Shown here one piece after another: positions 26,350 to 37,518 of a stretch of 64,000 bases of DNA. Position 1 is the stretch's first letter; the number at the start of each line of letters is the position of its first letter. Source of the DNA: Hexactinellida sp. DTS-2022 (lineage: Eukaryota; Porifera; Hexactinellida); assembly GCA_028753945.1 (NCBI GenBank), contig JAPNXP010000014.1, forward strand, positions 1-64,000, read 5' to 3'. Both the position numbers and the translations under genes were made by a program. The notes beneath the pieces are model-generated. The model was not told the DNA's origin and ran no database searches. It saw only the letters and a program-made list of their open reading frames with translations.

Positions 26350-29300
26350 CTACACGGGCCACTCCTGGGCGGAGAGCGGCGGCGAGTGGCGCCTGATTGA
26401 GTCCGGCATGAGCGTGGTGCCGGTCTCCTCGCCGGTCCGGTACGTGCCGGTTCCGCGGTCGCACTGCCGCACGGTCAGACAGACGGAGAGCGCAGCGCCG
26501 GCCGCTAATATCAGAGAGAAAGCCAGCAGGCCGGACAGCAGGTACGGCAACAGCTGAGGGGCGGACACCGGGACAGCAGCGGTAGTCGCGTCTAAATGGG
26601 AACAGGTTATATAGTTAGGAATAGGGATTCATACAGGCGTGCGCGACTTCATTCAGGCGCGTAAATTTAAAAGATACTTATCTAGGAGCGCCAAAATCGA
26701 GATATGCTCTCATAGACATAACAAAAAGTTAGTTTTTAGGCGCGTATGAGTGAGCTCAAACTTAATCTAGGCGCGCATAACATTCCCCTGTATAATACCC
26801 TGGTTAAGAATAGCAACGGCTACAACTCACTGGTGCAGAAGCGGCCCGTGTAGGCGGGGGAGCACGCGCACTTGGGAGGCGTGGCGCCGCGCGGGAGACA
26901 GGTGGCTCCGTTGGCGCAGGGAGAGAAGTCGCAGGGCGTGAGGGAGGGACAGCTGTTCGTGACGTAGGCAGCCAGCCGGCCCGACAGCAGCGACCCCAGC
27001 GAGAGCCCGTGTCCGAAGAGAGCCGCATTCCTAAGACACCCACCTGGCGCCATGGCAACGTAAACAACAGGAATTAGGCGCCATAACTCACCTAAGGAGG
27101 CGGCGCCGTTGTCGCCTATGCGCAGCTGGCCAATCAGCTGTCCGGCTTTGGAGAACTCCCGCGTGACGTAGACGCGGGACTCGGAGTGGCTGTCGACCGA
27201 CAGGCGCACCAGAGTTCTATAAATAGAATATGTAAACAGAGTTCTATAAATAGACCAACAGCTGCTCACCTGTTGCCAGCTGACCGCAGCACAATCTCCA
27301 GTTTGTGCCAGGCCCCGTCTCGGACGCGGGTTCCGCTCAGGATGTTCCCCTGGGGCGCGAACAGCTGTAGCCCCCGCTCCGACACCCCGCAGGTTAGTTC
27401 CAGTTCCAGTTCCGGTAAGGAGAGGAGCAGCAGCCCCCTGGAGCCGGGCCCCGCCCCCAGAAGGAACTCCAGCTGGAGGATAACCAGTCGCCCGCGCAAA
27501 CGCGACTCCTAACACGCAGAGATAACAGCCAATCAAACGGCGGGGTTATAAGTAATACTTACGTTAATGCTGAGTCCGTGGAGACGCGTTTGTGAGTATG
27601 GAATGTGAACCGAGAGAGTTTTGTGGGTCGGACAGATGTCCCTGTGTCCCGTGTGCGTCTCGGAAATAATCTAAAATAGAAATAATCGGAAACACTTATG
27701 AGTTCGTTAATCAGAATATATAATTGGCTTCTCGCATTTGATTGGCTGATTGGATTGGAATTTAATCTCGAATCAGCTGGTACGGATTCTGGCGCCTAAT
27801 CTAGAGTTTACATAATCTGACAGCCAATCAGATTCCAGTCTCTAACCTCAAATCTGTTAACTGTCAGCTGAGAAACGCAGCCAATCATTCCTCTCCCGAC
27901 TGTAATCCTGTCTGCATTCCAATCCCACAGCTCCGTCGTCAGGGTGCTCTGCGCCCCGTTAACCTACGGAGATATTGGTCGGTTTTCTGAAATTATTAAC
28001 GAACAACCTACATTTATTCTTATGAGAAATTAACGAGGAACTTATAGTTATTCCAATGAGATAATTAACGAGCACTTACAGTTATTTTGATAAGAAATTA
28101 TTAACGAAGGAACTTACAGTTATTTTGATAAGAAATTATTATTAATGAGGAACTTACAGTTATTCTTATTTGAGAATTCGATTGGAACTGAACTGAGATA
28201 TAGTTCCAGTTCTGACCGGCGTTTCCTGGGCCTAGCAACCCAGATACGTTAACGGAATGCTCTCTCCCTCCAATCAGAACGGAGGCCTTAACTTGGCTCC
28301 CTCTTATCTCCAGGCTGAGATCAGCTGACTCCAGAGAGAGAACAGCTGACTGCCCTGTAGCTGTTAGTGCCGAGTGGGAGGAGCGCAGCGCTATTAGCGT
28401 CCCGCCCTTAGTTAGAGAGCGGAAGAATAGCGAGAGAGAAAACAGGCGCCTTAGCGGGAGAGAGAAGTCAGCTGATTGGTTCCCGAACAGAGCAATCTGA
28501 TTGGCGGCTAAACGAGAGCAAATATTCAATTCGAATAAAGCGACTCTTGTATGATTACAGCAATCTGATTGGCTGACAGACTCCAGCAGTTATAGCTAAG
28601 AAACCCATTCTCTGTGTTATGGAATGTCAGCTATTGGCAGACACTGGAATTATTCGCAATTCTATAAACCGAGACTTTCAAAGGATTTGAGAAATAGTAT
28701 CAGATTACAGTCTGACAAAAGGTGCTAAATGCAATCGCTTTATTTGAGGTGTCAATCGCTTAAGTGGATTAATTGATGGCTAATCGTAGTTCCATATGGA
28801 ACTGCATCTGTGGAAGTCTTACAAACACGAATAATTCTAAATTCGTAGACAAACGCACTTCAACAGTTGCAGTCATCAGCCAATCAAAAGTTCAGTTTGG
28901 AATATCTGCAACTTACGTTCTGAGCAGAATCGCCCGCTCTGCAGAGTTTGGCTGCAGTCGCAGAAGTGTCGGCTCCACGCATTCACGCAGCGCCCCGCGC
29001 CACACGACACGTTATCACACCTGTCCACGCAGCGCCGACCAATCAGAACGCCGGCTGAGGCCACGGGCCGCACCGACACCAGCGGAGTGGCAGACCGGTT
29101 CGACACTTTCACACCTTTCATGCAACCAATGAAATGTCCCCCTGCCCCCCTCCCCAGCACCGGCACCAGGGAGCCCTCTGATTGGCTGTCTGGGAGAACA
29201 GCTGATTGGCTGAGCCCCCGCGCGGACACCTGCACGCGGAGGCCGGCGGGCTCAGCTGAGAGGAGCAGCGTGGCCCAGCTGTTCGTGGCGAGGAACAGGT

Positions 29301-30242
29301 CAGAGAATAACAGCTGGCTGATCAGCTGACCGGAGCTCCAGAGCTCAGCGGTCAGCTGACCGTCCGAGTTGAGGGAACAGCTGACGAGCAGCTGATTGGC
29401 TGAGAGCGTGAGGAGCGGGAGCGAGGTGTGAATAGTCGCGAACTGAAACCTGAGTCTCCCGCCCGGTCGGTAGAACCAGGGCGCCAATTCCAGCCAGGCA
29501 TCTGATTGGTTAGTGAAAGAAAACTTGAGAGAAGGCACTGAGATTGTTTCTATCAAACAACAAATAAATAAACAACATATTTGCAACAATCAGCTGACAA
29601 CTAACCTATGTGACACCTGTCGCCTGTGAACTTAGTTCCGGAACAGTCGCACTCCGCTGCGTCGTAGAACTCCAGGCAACGGCCGTGGACACAGGAATGC
29701 GAGTCGCATTTCGTGGCACACGAGTCTCCGATCGAGACGGCAGTAACAGCTGACGGATAAACTGAGCTCTGATTGGTCAGTTTCAGCCCGCGCAAGCAGC
29801 CAATGAAGCTGGAGTTATCGCTGCCCAGCGACCAATTGAAGCGAGTGGAATGCTCCTTGAGAGGGAATACGAGCGGGGGTTGTCCCGACACCTGGAATGA
29901 GATGATCTGATTGGTCGCTTTAGCCGCGAAGAGCGTCCATCTGTCGCGGAACAGCTGCGGCGGCCCGCGGCGCTCAGCTGTCAGAACGGAATCTGATTGG
30001 TTAGTCAGCCGGTACTCCCTGACCACTAGGGCCCCCTCGAGTCTAGCGACCCATTCAGAGGCGCCTGCGGTCACCGCGAGGAGGGCGCCCCCCCCGCGAC
30101 GGGTCCGGAACTGGAACCTAATCCGCCCCTCCGGAAACAGCCCCTCCGCATACCTGGCAACGGAGGAGCCGCTATGGAATGTGAGAATGTGCTGGCAGTT
30201 AGCTAAATACAGAACAGCTGACAGAATGCAAATACACCTCAT
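26350..30242 (-). CDS. Neurexin-like LNS/EGF transmembrane receptor
   Basis: Nine exons: 30242-29606, 29549-28917, 28564-28248, 27963-27847, 27670-27563, 27508-27270, 27216-27092, 27043-26831, 26591-26350; about 876 residues. Order: signal peptide (about 1-17), LNS (laminin G), EGF, LNS, EGF, LNS, LNS, EGF, one membrane span (about 805-830) and a short cytoplasmic tail. LNS landmarks are SSFIGCLRGLKL, GHFIGCMKGVKV and DGAWHKLEIVLR; the EGF modules have six cysteines. The tail has GTGTYRTGEE, like the neurexin/CASPR protein-4.1 site, and ends EWPV, a probable PDZ ligand like EYYV of neurexins. The domain order matches neither alpha-neurexin (six LNS, three EGF) nor CASPR (discoidin domain), so I call only the superfamily. 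Exons 3 to 5 are the least certain. Likely a neuronal adhesion receptor. Confidence 0.82.
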
Positions 30243-30322
30243 GCTTAGTTACGATTGGCTAGTGTAGTATTTATAGTTCCAGTAGGCTGTGACGTAACAG
30301 AGTTCTATAAATAGCGCAGCTG

Positions 30323-33300
30323 TCAGAGCGTGTCCAGCAGTTCTCGCAGCTGTCTCGCGGCTCTGACCAATCGGCTTCTCAGCTGCGGCGAGGGCGCTTC
30401 TTGGATCCACTTCAGGCACTGACGCATAATCTGTTGTCTCAGCAGGGAGAAGTGAATCTAGGCGCCGATTGGTTAGTTATTAATAAGTTATATAATTATT
30501 ATAACCTTCGTTGCACACGGGGTAAAAGGTATAAAAACCCATTTTCACTTTCAGTTTCAATTGAAAGTGAATTTACTATCAGTTTCAATTTCATTTACCT
30601 AGTCCTCGAAGGGTCAACTAGGATAGAGAGGTGTGATAATGTGAGTATACCTGCACGACTTCCTGGAACCCCTCCGGGGGCTGCCGTATGACGTCACACA
30701 TGGCGTGTCGGACCGTGTACAGAGCCAGCTCTGCGTTTGTCTCGCTGCTCCGCCGGTCCCCCTCAGCTGTTCCTCTGATCCCCTCGTAGCCGGGCTCGTT
30801 GTACAGCGGCTCCGGGATTAGGATTATGCTCTGGATGGACACCAGCACCTGGTACAGCGAGGACACCTAGGGGGGACCGGATTAAGTGAACCCTTTAAGC
30901 GAATAGTGCACAACGGTGTATATGCGTTAAAGGCATTAATTGGTAGCTGTTATTAAATTGAAATCGATAGCGAATAACAAAACATGTTAAATCTGAGATT
31001 TTTTTTAATTTGAAGTATTTTACTACCATTTTGCTATACATACTCTACAATTAAGTTAGCACCTAACGTACCTAGGGTCATATGTCTACGGTTAAGCTAG
31101 CACCTATACTATACGTACCTTGGGGTCCCACTTCTCCGACTGGTCCCCCCCGTGCCAGGTGCCCAGCAGGGACAGACACACCTTCCCGTCCGCGTACAGG
31201 TTCGGGTTGAACCGGACGGTGCCGCCCGCGGTGGTGCATAGCTTAACCAGGGGCGGGTTGTTGGGGAAAGAGGCGGGGAACAGACAGTCGAACAGGAAGC
31301 ACCCGTGGGCGTAGGGGGACCCGGCGGGGCCCGTTACCAGCCCCCTAACCAGGTCCATGCGGTCCTCGTCCTGCCGACAGAATATGGACGCGTCGGGGTG
31401 CAGAGGGAGCGAGTCTCGAAGCTGGGACGCCTACACACACATTCCTATTGACTATACGGTTGCTAACCACAGTGCCATATAGCCAGGCAGGCATCGATTG
31501 AGGAAAAAATTCTAATTAGGTTGTCACTTAAAAAATTATAATTAGGTTGTCACTTAATTTGGTGTCAGGTATATGGACAGATTTTCTGGCCCTGGATAAA
31601 TCCCTATTTAGCATCCGTACAAATTATCCCTCCATAATAGAGTGCCATCATAACACCCTACCCCCCCTGTGACATTACCTCTCTCAGGAGGGCCTTGAGT
31701 CGGGCCGGGGCGGGGGTCCCCGGATACAGCGACCCTCTCAGGGCGTGGCACTGCTCCAGCGGACAGGAGCAGTACCGGCTCTCTCCCAGAGACACCTCGT
31801 ATGCCTCTGTGAGCAGCTCAGCATCCAGACCGGAGTCCAGCCCCCGGGACAGCAGGGCCAGGTCCCCCTCTGTCTCCTCCTGTGTACCCTCCTCTCCAGC
31901 CTACGGACAGGTGTTATGTACCGGAACTAACCAGCAGGGCATAGTAGCATAGAGGCACACAATAATGGTTTGTTCACAAATTTCAGGGATGGTAGAAACA
32001 ATGATTTTTTAATTAAAATTAAACTATAATAAGAACTGGCCCACTATGCTATAGTATAGTCGGCACAGTAAATATCAATTGATTTAATGTCGATTTTTCT
32101 ATTTGTACAAGGTTTCAATCGTAGTTATTTCGACTAAATACTGCAAAGTATATTCACTACACAATTCGCAATTGAATAGCTGTTATACAATTCGAGTTAT
32201 GTCCATTCAAATCAATCATTTAAATTTCCCTAAAATCAAATAACCATACATTATCAATCCCTGTCTTACATACCGGAACCTATACCGAATATATCTACCC
32301 CCAATAGCATACCACTCCTTAACTCACCAGTCTCTCCCCCAGCCTACAGCAGGTGTCCCCCCAGGGCACCCCCTCCTCGCTCATCAGCTGTCCCATCCGC
32401 CTCACGGCCCCGGCCTCCAGGTCCGGGTGGGAGGCCAGCGCCGCGTAGAATGCCCCCCCGTCAGCTGACAGCACCAGGGCAGTCAGCTGGGAGAGCCCAC
32501 GCAGCAGCCGCTTCGGCTCGAACCGGAAGCTCTCCTTCCGGCGCACGTTAACCTCCTTAGCCCGGGACCCGCACAAAGACTCCAGGAACCCTAGAGACCA
32601 GAGGGGGTAAAGGAATGCCGGGTAGAGTAGACACTTTATATTATACACTTATACACTTGTAGGCATGGTATGATTTTTAGTAAATTTGAAATTAGGAACG
32701 CGAAAATTTGGAATCCTCTCCTATACCGTAACATTTATGTGTGATTAGACGTATTGGAAATTGTATAACACCAGGATTAGGAGTGTATTTACAAAGCCTG
32801 TATAATACCCAGTACAGTATATCCCCATAATATCGCTATATAAGTGTGTACAACAGTCACATACCTATGAGAGCCGCTGCGGTCCTGTGAGCCAGGGGGG
32901 GCGTGGCCAGGAGGCGCGACACGCCGGGGGACTCTGCCAACAGCTGCAGGAGGGAGAGGGCGCTCTGGGAGAGGGAGAGGAACCCGCGCGTGACCCGCTC
33001 CTCGCTCCTGAGGAAGTCCTCGCGGCCCCGCTGCTCCCGCGGGGACAGGCGGGACCAGGCCGGACCCTCCATCGCCAGCTGCACCAGTCGGGCGTTCCGC
33101 AGTCGGTGGAGAGAGTCCCCGAGCATGTACTGCAGGGTGTCCAGAATGGAGGATAGGAATGTGGGGAAGGCAGGGGAGGAGCACTCCCTCAGAACAGAGT
33201 CCCTACGTGGTAGAATGTTATAGCACAGTTATAATGTGATAGATAGTAATACAGAGGATATAGGATATAAGAACATCGTCGGGAATTGCATATAGTGTTC

Positions 33301-35836
33301 TTATAACCGGTGTTCTTATATCCGGTATCTACTGTATATAATATGGAACTAAGGGTGTTACAATATGGACCTAACCTGCAGTCCTGTCTGCCCCAGAGGT
33401 GCGTGAGGAGACTGGTGATGTCCTGTCGCGAGGAGAACTTATCGAATGAGTCCTTATCCACGTCCAGCCCCTCCACCACGTCAACAGCTGAGTAGGCTAC
33501 CAGCAGCGCCGGCCCGAGGCGGTCCCGTACGGTCGGGTTTGAGTGCAGGATGGTTCCGAGCCCCCCCTGCCCGGAGGACCAGCTGTTCGTCAGCTGACCG
33601 GCCGGCAGCGTCTGCACGAGGCTCAGGAGGAACGAGACCACCTTGGACTGCGCCACGGGGCCCGGCATCAGCTGTTGTCGCTGCAGGAGGAGCACACAGA
33701 GGTCCACAACGGGGGACATCTCGAGGTGTCGGAACAGCTGGGGACTCGAGGACACCAGGAACCGGAACCAAACACAGGCGTCCTTAATCAGCAGCTCCGG
33801 TACTTGCGAGAGGGCCTGGCAACGGGAGGGGCAATAGGAATGCTGTTAGGAGAGATGGACCTACCTCTAGCTCACAGACGCCTATCTTCATGTTTAGCCA
33901 GATGGCAGCCGTGACGTAGAACTGTGACGTCATCAGCGCCAGCTGCTCGTTGAGCAGAGAGAAGTCCCAGCTGACAAACGTGAGTCCCGCCAGCTGATCC
34001 AGCAGGTCCCGCTCCGGGGACTCCGGCGGCAGCGACTGCGCCACCTTGCTCAGGTCCGACACCACCTACCGACTCTTAGGTAACAGCTGACTGCTATAAC
34101 AGCTGACTAGCTGCTATAACAGCTGACTAACTGTTATAACAGCTGACTGATATAACAGCTGATTGCTATAACAGCTGACTGACAGCTGATTGGCTACTGA
34201 CCTGTAGGGCCTGGTTCATGGGAGCGACCAGCAGAAGGTTGAGAGCGCGCATAGTCAGATAGAATATCTCTGTTATGAAGTTTGCCTGGATACAGAGGGG
34301 ATAACAGGAATGCCTAGCTTAACAGCTGAGCTCACACTTGGGGGGGCGGGCCCGGGGTCCCGGGGGAGCACGGCCCCCCGCGCCAGACACGGCTCGTGCG
34401 GGAGGTCCAATCTGCACCCTCTGCTAGCAAGGTAGACCTCTGAGATGCCCGCCAGCTTCTGGTTGGCTGTCCGCGAGAAGAAGGGCTCGCAGAATAGCAG
34501 CATGACGTAACAGAAGTTTAGGCGCCACCCCGGGTGCGCCACCAGCTGCTCCTCGCGCCCCTTCATGAACTTAGGCGTCGCCAGCGCCAGGTGGCAGTTG
34601 ATGACGTCACTCAGCCACTCGAGGGGCGCCGCCTTGAGTCGGGGGTCCGGGTTACGCAGCATCTTCTTTAGCACCGCGTGCGCTAGTTTGCAGGCCTTGT
34701 GCGTGTACTCACTGTTCTGCTGACGTAATGCCCCGCTGTTCTATAAATAGAAAATATAAATAGTCTGTAAATAGAGGCGGGCTCACCTGTAGCATTCTTG
34801 GGAAGTCTCTCGGGTAACCAGGCAACGACTTTATAGGAATGTAGCACGAATTGTTTATATACTTTTTGTTGACACTCGGCATCAGGAGGCTGTAGCCTAG
34901 CAACTCGCTCAGGGAAGAGGAATGCGAGTAGAACCTCCCGGTGTCAGCTGATCTCTCCTTCACCTAAAACAGCTGTTAATCCCAGTTGGTTCCAGTTCCA
35001 ATACGAACCTCCCGGATCAGCTGACCGGCCATTATGTGTGAGCATTCCTGTAGCGACACGAGTGTCTCGACGGGCGGGAACACCTCTTGGTGTCGCAGCG
35101 CCACTTTCTCCAGAGACTCCACCGACTGGATCTGCTCGCACCCCGCGCGCACCATCCTATCAGCCAATCAGACAGACCTATAGACTAAAAAGGGACCATG
35201 GATACTAACCGGATTAGCGCGGAGGTTCCGATTTCGCTCTCGCCGAGTCTCCGGATCAGGGACGGCAGCAGCGGCTCCGGCAGAGGCGCAGTTTCCGCGT
35301 CGCAACCGGTCAGATGCCGCAGGGCCGACAGGAACCGCGAGTCGTGAGAGGGCCGCGAGCCCGCCTCCTGATTGGTCAGGTTCCGCCAGAGACTGTCCTC
35401 CCCCATCGAGTCCCCTTCCGAGCAGACACTCATCAGCTGTGCACACAATAACCACATTCCAATCAACAAACTTATCACTAGGCACCTGTGTGAGGATCCT
35501 CTCCATGCAGGCCTCCCTAGCTACGCCGCAGAGCGTATGGAATGCAGGCGTATTCACGCATTCCGGAGAGGAGCTTTGGTTGCCGTGCGCGTAAGAGCGC
35601 TTGTAGGTCAGTAATACAAATTTAATTTCGTCATACTCCCTAGCAACGCGACGCAGAAATATGCTCTGGAACCGGCGCCCAGTTTCCCCGCCCTGAGTGG
35701 GCAGTTCCTCTGCGGACCCCAGTCTGCATACCTGAGTGTAACTCTGGTTGTCAGGCAGGGCCGTGTGACCGGACACCTCGATTCGGCACTGAAGCAGAAA
35801 AGACAGCGAATTTATGCTGTCGCTAACGCTGGCCAT
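30323..35836 (-). CDS. UBE4: Ufd2/UBE4 E4 ligase core fused to BIRC6-type E2 (no U-box)
   Basis: Fourteen exons: 35836-35486, 35436-35210, 35156-35009, 34963-34787, 34740-34336 (alternative start 34716), 34285-34202, 34065-33865, 33815-33376, 33202-32865, 32590-32328, 31900-31679, 31430-31119, 30866-30651, 30457-30323; about 1,170 residues, all in frame. Residues to about 878 follow the Ufd2 core: NFITEIFYLTM, QVPELLIKDACVWF, ERVTRGFLSLSQSALSLLQ, and FRFEPKRLL near its end. Where UBE4A/B carry the U-box there is instead an E2 domain of BIRC6/UBE2O type: YAHGCFLFD, FPNNPPLV, RFNPNLYADGKVCLSLL with catalytic Cys about 1,037, LVSIQSIILIPEP, NEPGYE, and the BIRC6-like end IMRQCLKWIQE. Ufd2 proteins elongate ubiquitin chains and recruit an E2 through the U-box; here the E2 is part of the chain. 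The 427-bp intron at the join is AT-rich and holds no U-box. Confidence 0.9.
31431..32327 (-). other. Two introns around the E4-E2 junction exon
   Basis: The intron at 32327-31901 lies between the last Ufd2-core exon and the 74-codon linker exon (31900-31679). The intron at 31678-31431 precedes the exon with the E2 core. Both are AT-rich, contain no cysteine-free U-box-like frame, and have ordinary GT and AG ends. Both are phase 0. Part of the first one (near 32040-32070) contains a GCCGAC-type repeat fragment seen elsewhere in the window. Confidence 0.7.
34079..34200. repeat. CAGCTG-rich tandem repeat in an E4-E2 intron
   Basis: Six or more copies of TATAACAGCTGACTG in tandem fill the intron between exons 6 and 7 of the E4-E2 gene. 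CAGCTG is itself frequent in the flanking exons and introns. Confidence 0.85.
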
Positions 35837-35987
35837 TCTGCCAATCAGATTAGAGAGTTAGTTATAGTATTGTACCATGGATAAGAGAAATAATAAAAGA
35901 TTTTTGAAATGAAAACACAAACAAAAACAATAATTGAAACCTAATTACAGAAGTGATCGGGTATAAAAATAAAACGTTGCCAAGTGC

Positions 35988-36202
35988 CTAGAGAATGGCA
36001 TTCCAGTCGAATTCCTGAGAGGAGGGTTCGTTGCTGGAGTAGAGTTCCTGTGGACCGCTAAAGTGTTTTGGGAACATTTCTAATTCCGGTAATCTCGAGT
36101 TGCTTCCGGAAACCGAAAGCTCTCTCAGAAAGTTGCTAAACGAGTCTTTCAGATTCATAAACAGCTCTCCGGACTCCTTGTCACCTAAGAAACAACAACA
36201 AT

Positions 36203-36236
<34 letters not shown>

Positions 36237-36256
36237 CCAACAACACCAACAACACC

Positions 36257-36291
<35 letters not shown>

Positions 36292-37518
36292 CCTGGGTTT
36301 AGAGAGGACACTAATTCCTCGAATCTTGACACGTCCAGGTCTGCCAGTTCGTCTGCGCGGGAGAAAGTATCCATAGTGTCTCTCAGACTGGAGAGCGGAA
36401 CAGCTGATTCCCCAAAGGCGCCATTTCCGCCTACGTCACTCTCCATACGCTGCACCTCCATCAGAGATCTAAAAATGTAAAATTACAGCTGTGCCGACAG
36501 CATTTCAATACTGACCCAAAACGTAGTAGTTGCATAATAAAAATAGATTATAACTCCAGTCAGCTGATTCCTGTAGGTACCGGTTATAAGAACATTCCGG
36601 TTATAAGAACATTCCGGTTATAAGAACATTCCGGTTATAAGAACATTCCGGTTATAAGAACACCGGTTATAAGAAGATACCGGTTATAAGAACATTCGAC
36701 TGGAAAACGGTTGCCATACCCTGTATAATTTATGTCGGTTATACGAACATTAATGCAGGCCCCTACGATGTTCTTATAACCGGTATCCACTGTACCTGTA
36801 GAAAGCAGTGAATGATTGGTTGAGCTGGTTGGGGGTGTCGGGGGGACAGAGAGGGGGCACAAACGGACCCCAGGGGGCGGGGAACTGGAAGTAGGGGTCC
36901 GGCTCTTGCGTGAGAGGGGCGACAGGAAGATTCTATAAATAGAACAGTCAGCTGATGCAGTAATTAGCTCCGGTACTCACAAACTCCTTCTTTTTCGGAG
37001 ATTTTGTATTTCTCTTGGACAGCTCCAAAACTTTATGATCCACTTCCCAGTAGGCTCCCTAACAACAGCAAGGTTACTTAGGTATTTACACATTATAGAC
37101 ATACCTTGCCGGTCTCGCCCTTTGGTCTGGCGACTCTCAGAAAGAGTTTGTTTAGCGACAGGTTGTGTCGAATGGAATTCTTCCATCCAGAGTTTGTCGT
37201 TTTGAAGTAGGGATAAGTTTCTATCACAAAACTGTAGATCTCATTGAGAGTCATACGTTGATTGGCCGACTGCTTTATAGCCGTAACTATGATCTTGGCG
37301 TAGGAATGCGAGGGTTTGCCAGGGGACAGGGGGGCCGGGGGCGGGGCCGAGGGGTCCGGTTTAATCGGAGGGGGCGGGGTTGTTTTTGGGCGGGATTTCA
37401 AACGGGAACAGTGGAGACAACTGCCGCAGTAGTGAGTCTGCTTTTTGATTGGCTGCTTGTCTGGCGAGAAGCTGACTAGCCAATCGATGTTAGTCAAACT
37501 TCTGTCGAGTTTTGACAT
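35988..37518 (-). CDS. FOXJ2: FoxJ2/3 forkhead transcription factor
   Basis: Five exons: 37518-37105, 37058-36981, 36932-36796, 36468-36293, 36184-35988; 333 residues. The N-terminus has LDRSLTNIDWL, the short motif that opens vertebrate FOXJ2/FOXJ3. The forkhead domain spans about 67-160, with MTLNEIYSFV, SGWKNSIRHNLSLNK (recognition helix) and GKGAYWEVD across the first intron. A C-terminal acidic-aromatic segment (about 270-295) resembles the FOXJ2 activation region. It is shorter than vertebrate FOXJ2 (over 550 residues), mostly by loss of glutamine- and proline-rich tails. Its last intron is almost entirely GTT repeats. The E4-E2 gene follows 151 bp downstream on the same strand. Confidence 0.9.
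36185..36292 (-). repeat. Intron made almost entirely of GTT repeats
   Basis: On the coding strand this 108-bp intron begins GTTGTTG, runs through GTT/GGT/GAT triplets, and ends in TTTCTTAG. The donor is therefore simply the first unit of the microsatellite. Read on the other strand it is a CAA tract. Confidence 0.85.
36575..36800. mobile_element. Palindromic MITE-like element (CCGGTTATAAGAAC family)
   Basis: Tandem and inverted copies of CCGGTTATAAGAACATT in the third FoxJ2/3 intron. Related copies are at about 33240-33345, 50675-50845, 53085-53297 and 58157-58285. Better-preserved copies begin CAGTGGATACCGG and end near ATCTACTG next to TA, as expected of a non-autonomous pogo/Tigger-like family. 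No transposase is visible. Confidence 0.75.

Noticed and set aside
30323-31900. E2 domain as a separate UBE2-like gene downstream of UBE4
   Set aside because: No promoter or good start codon was found before 31900. The Ufd2 core has no stop or U-box at its end, and the phases match across both introns. Transcript evidence could still reverse this.
36197-36290. CAA tract in FoxJ2/3 as a coding polyglutamine run
   Set aside because: FoxJ2/3 is on the minus strand, where the tract reads GTT. Splicing it out as an intron joins two family-like segments in frame.
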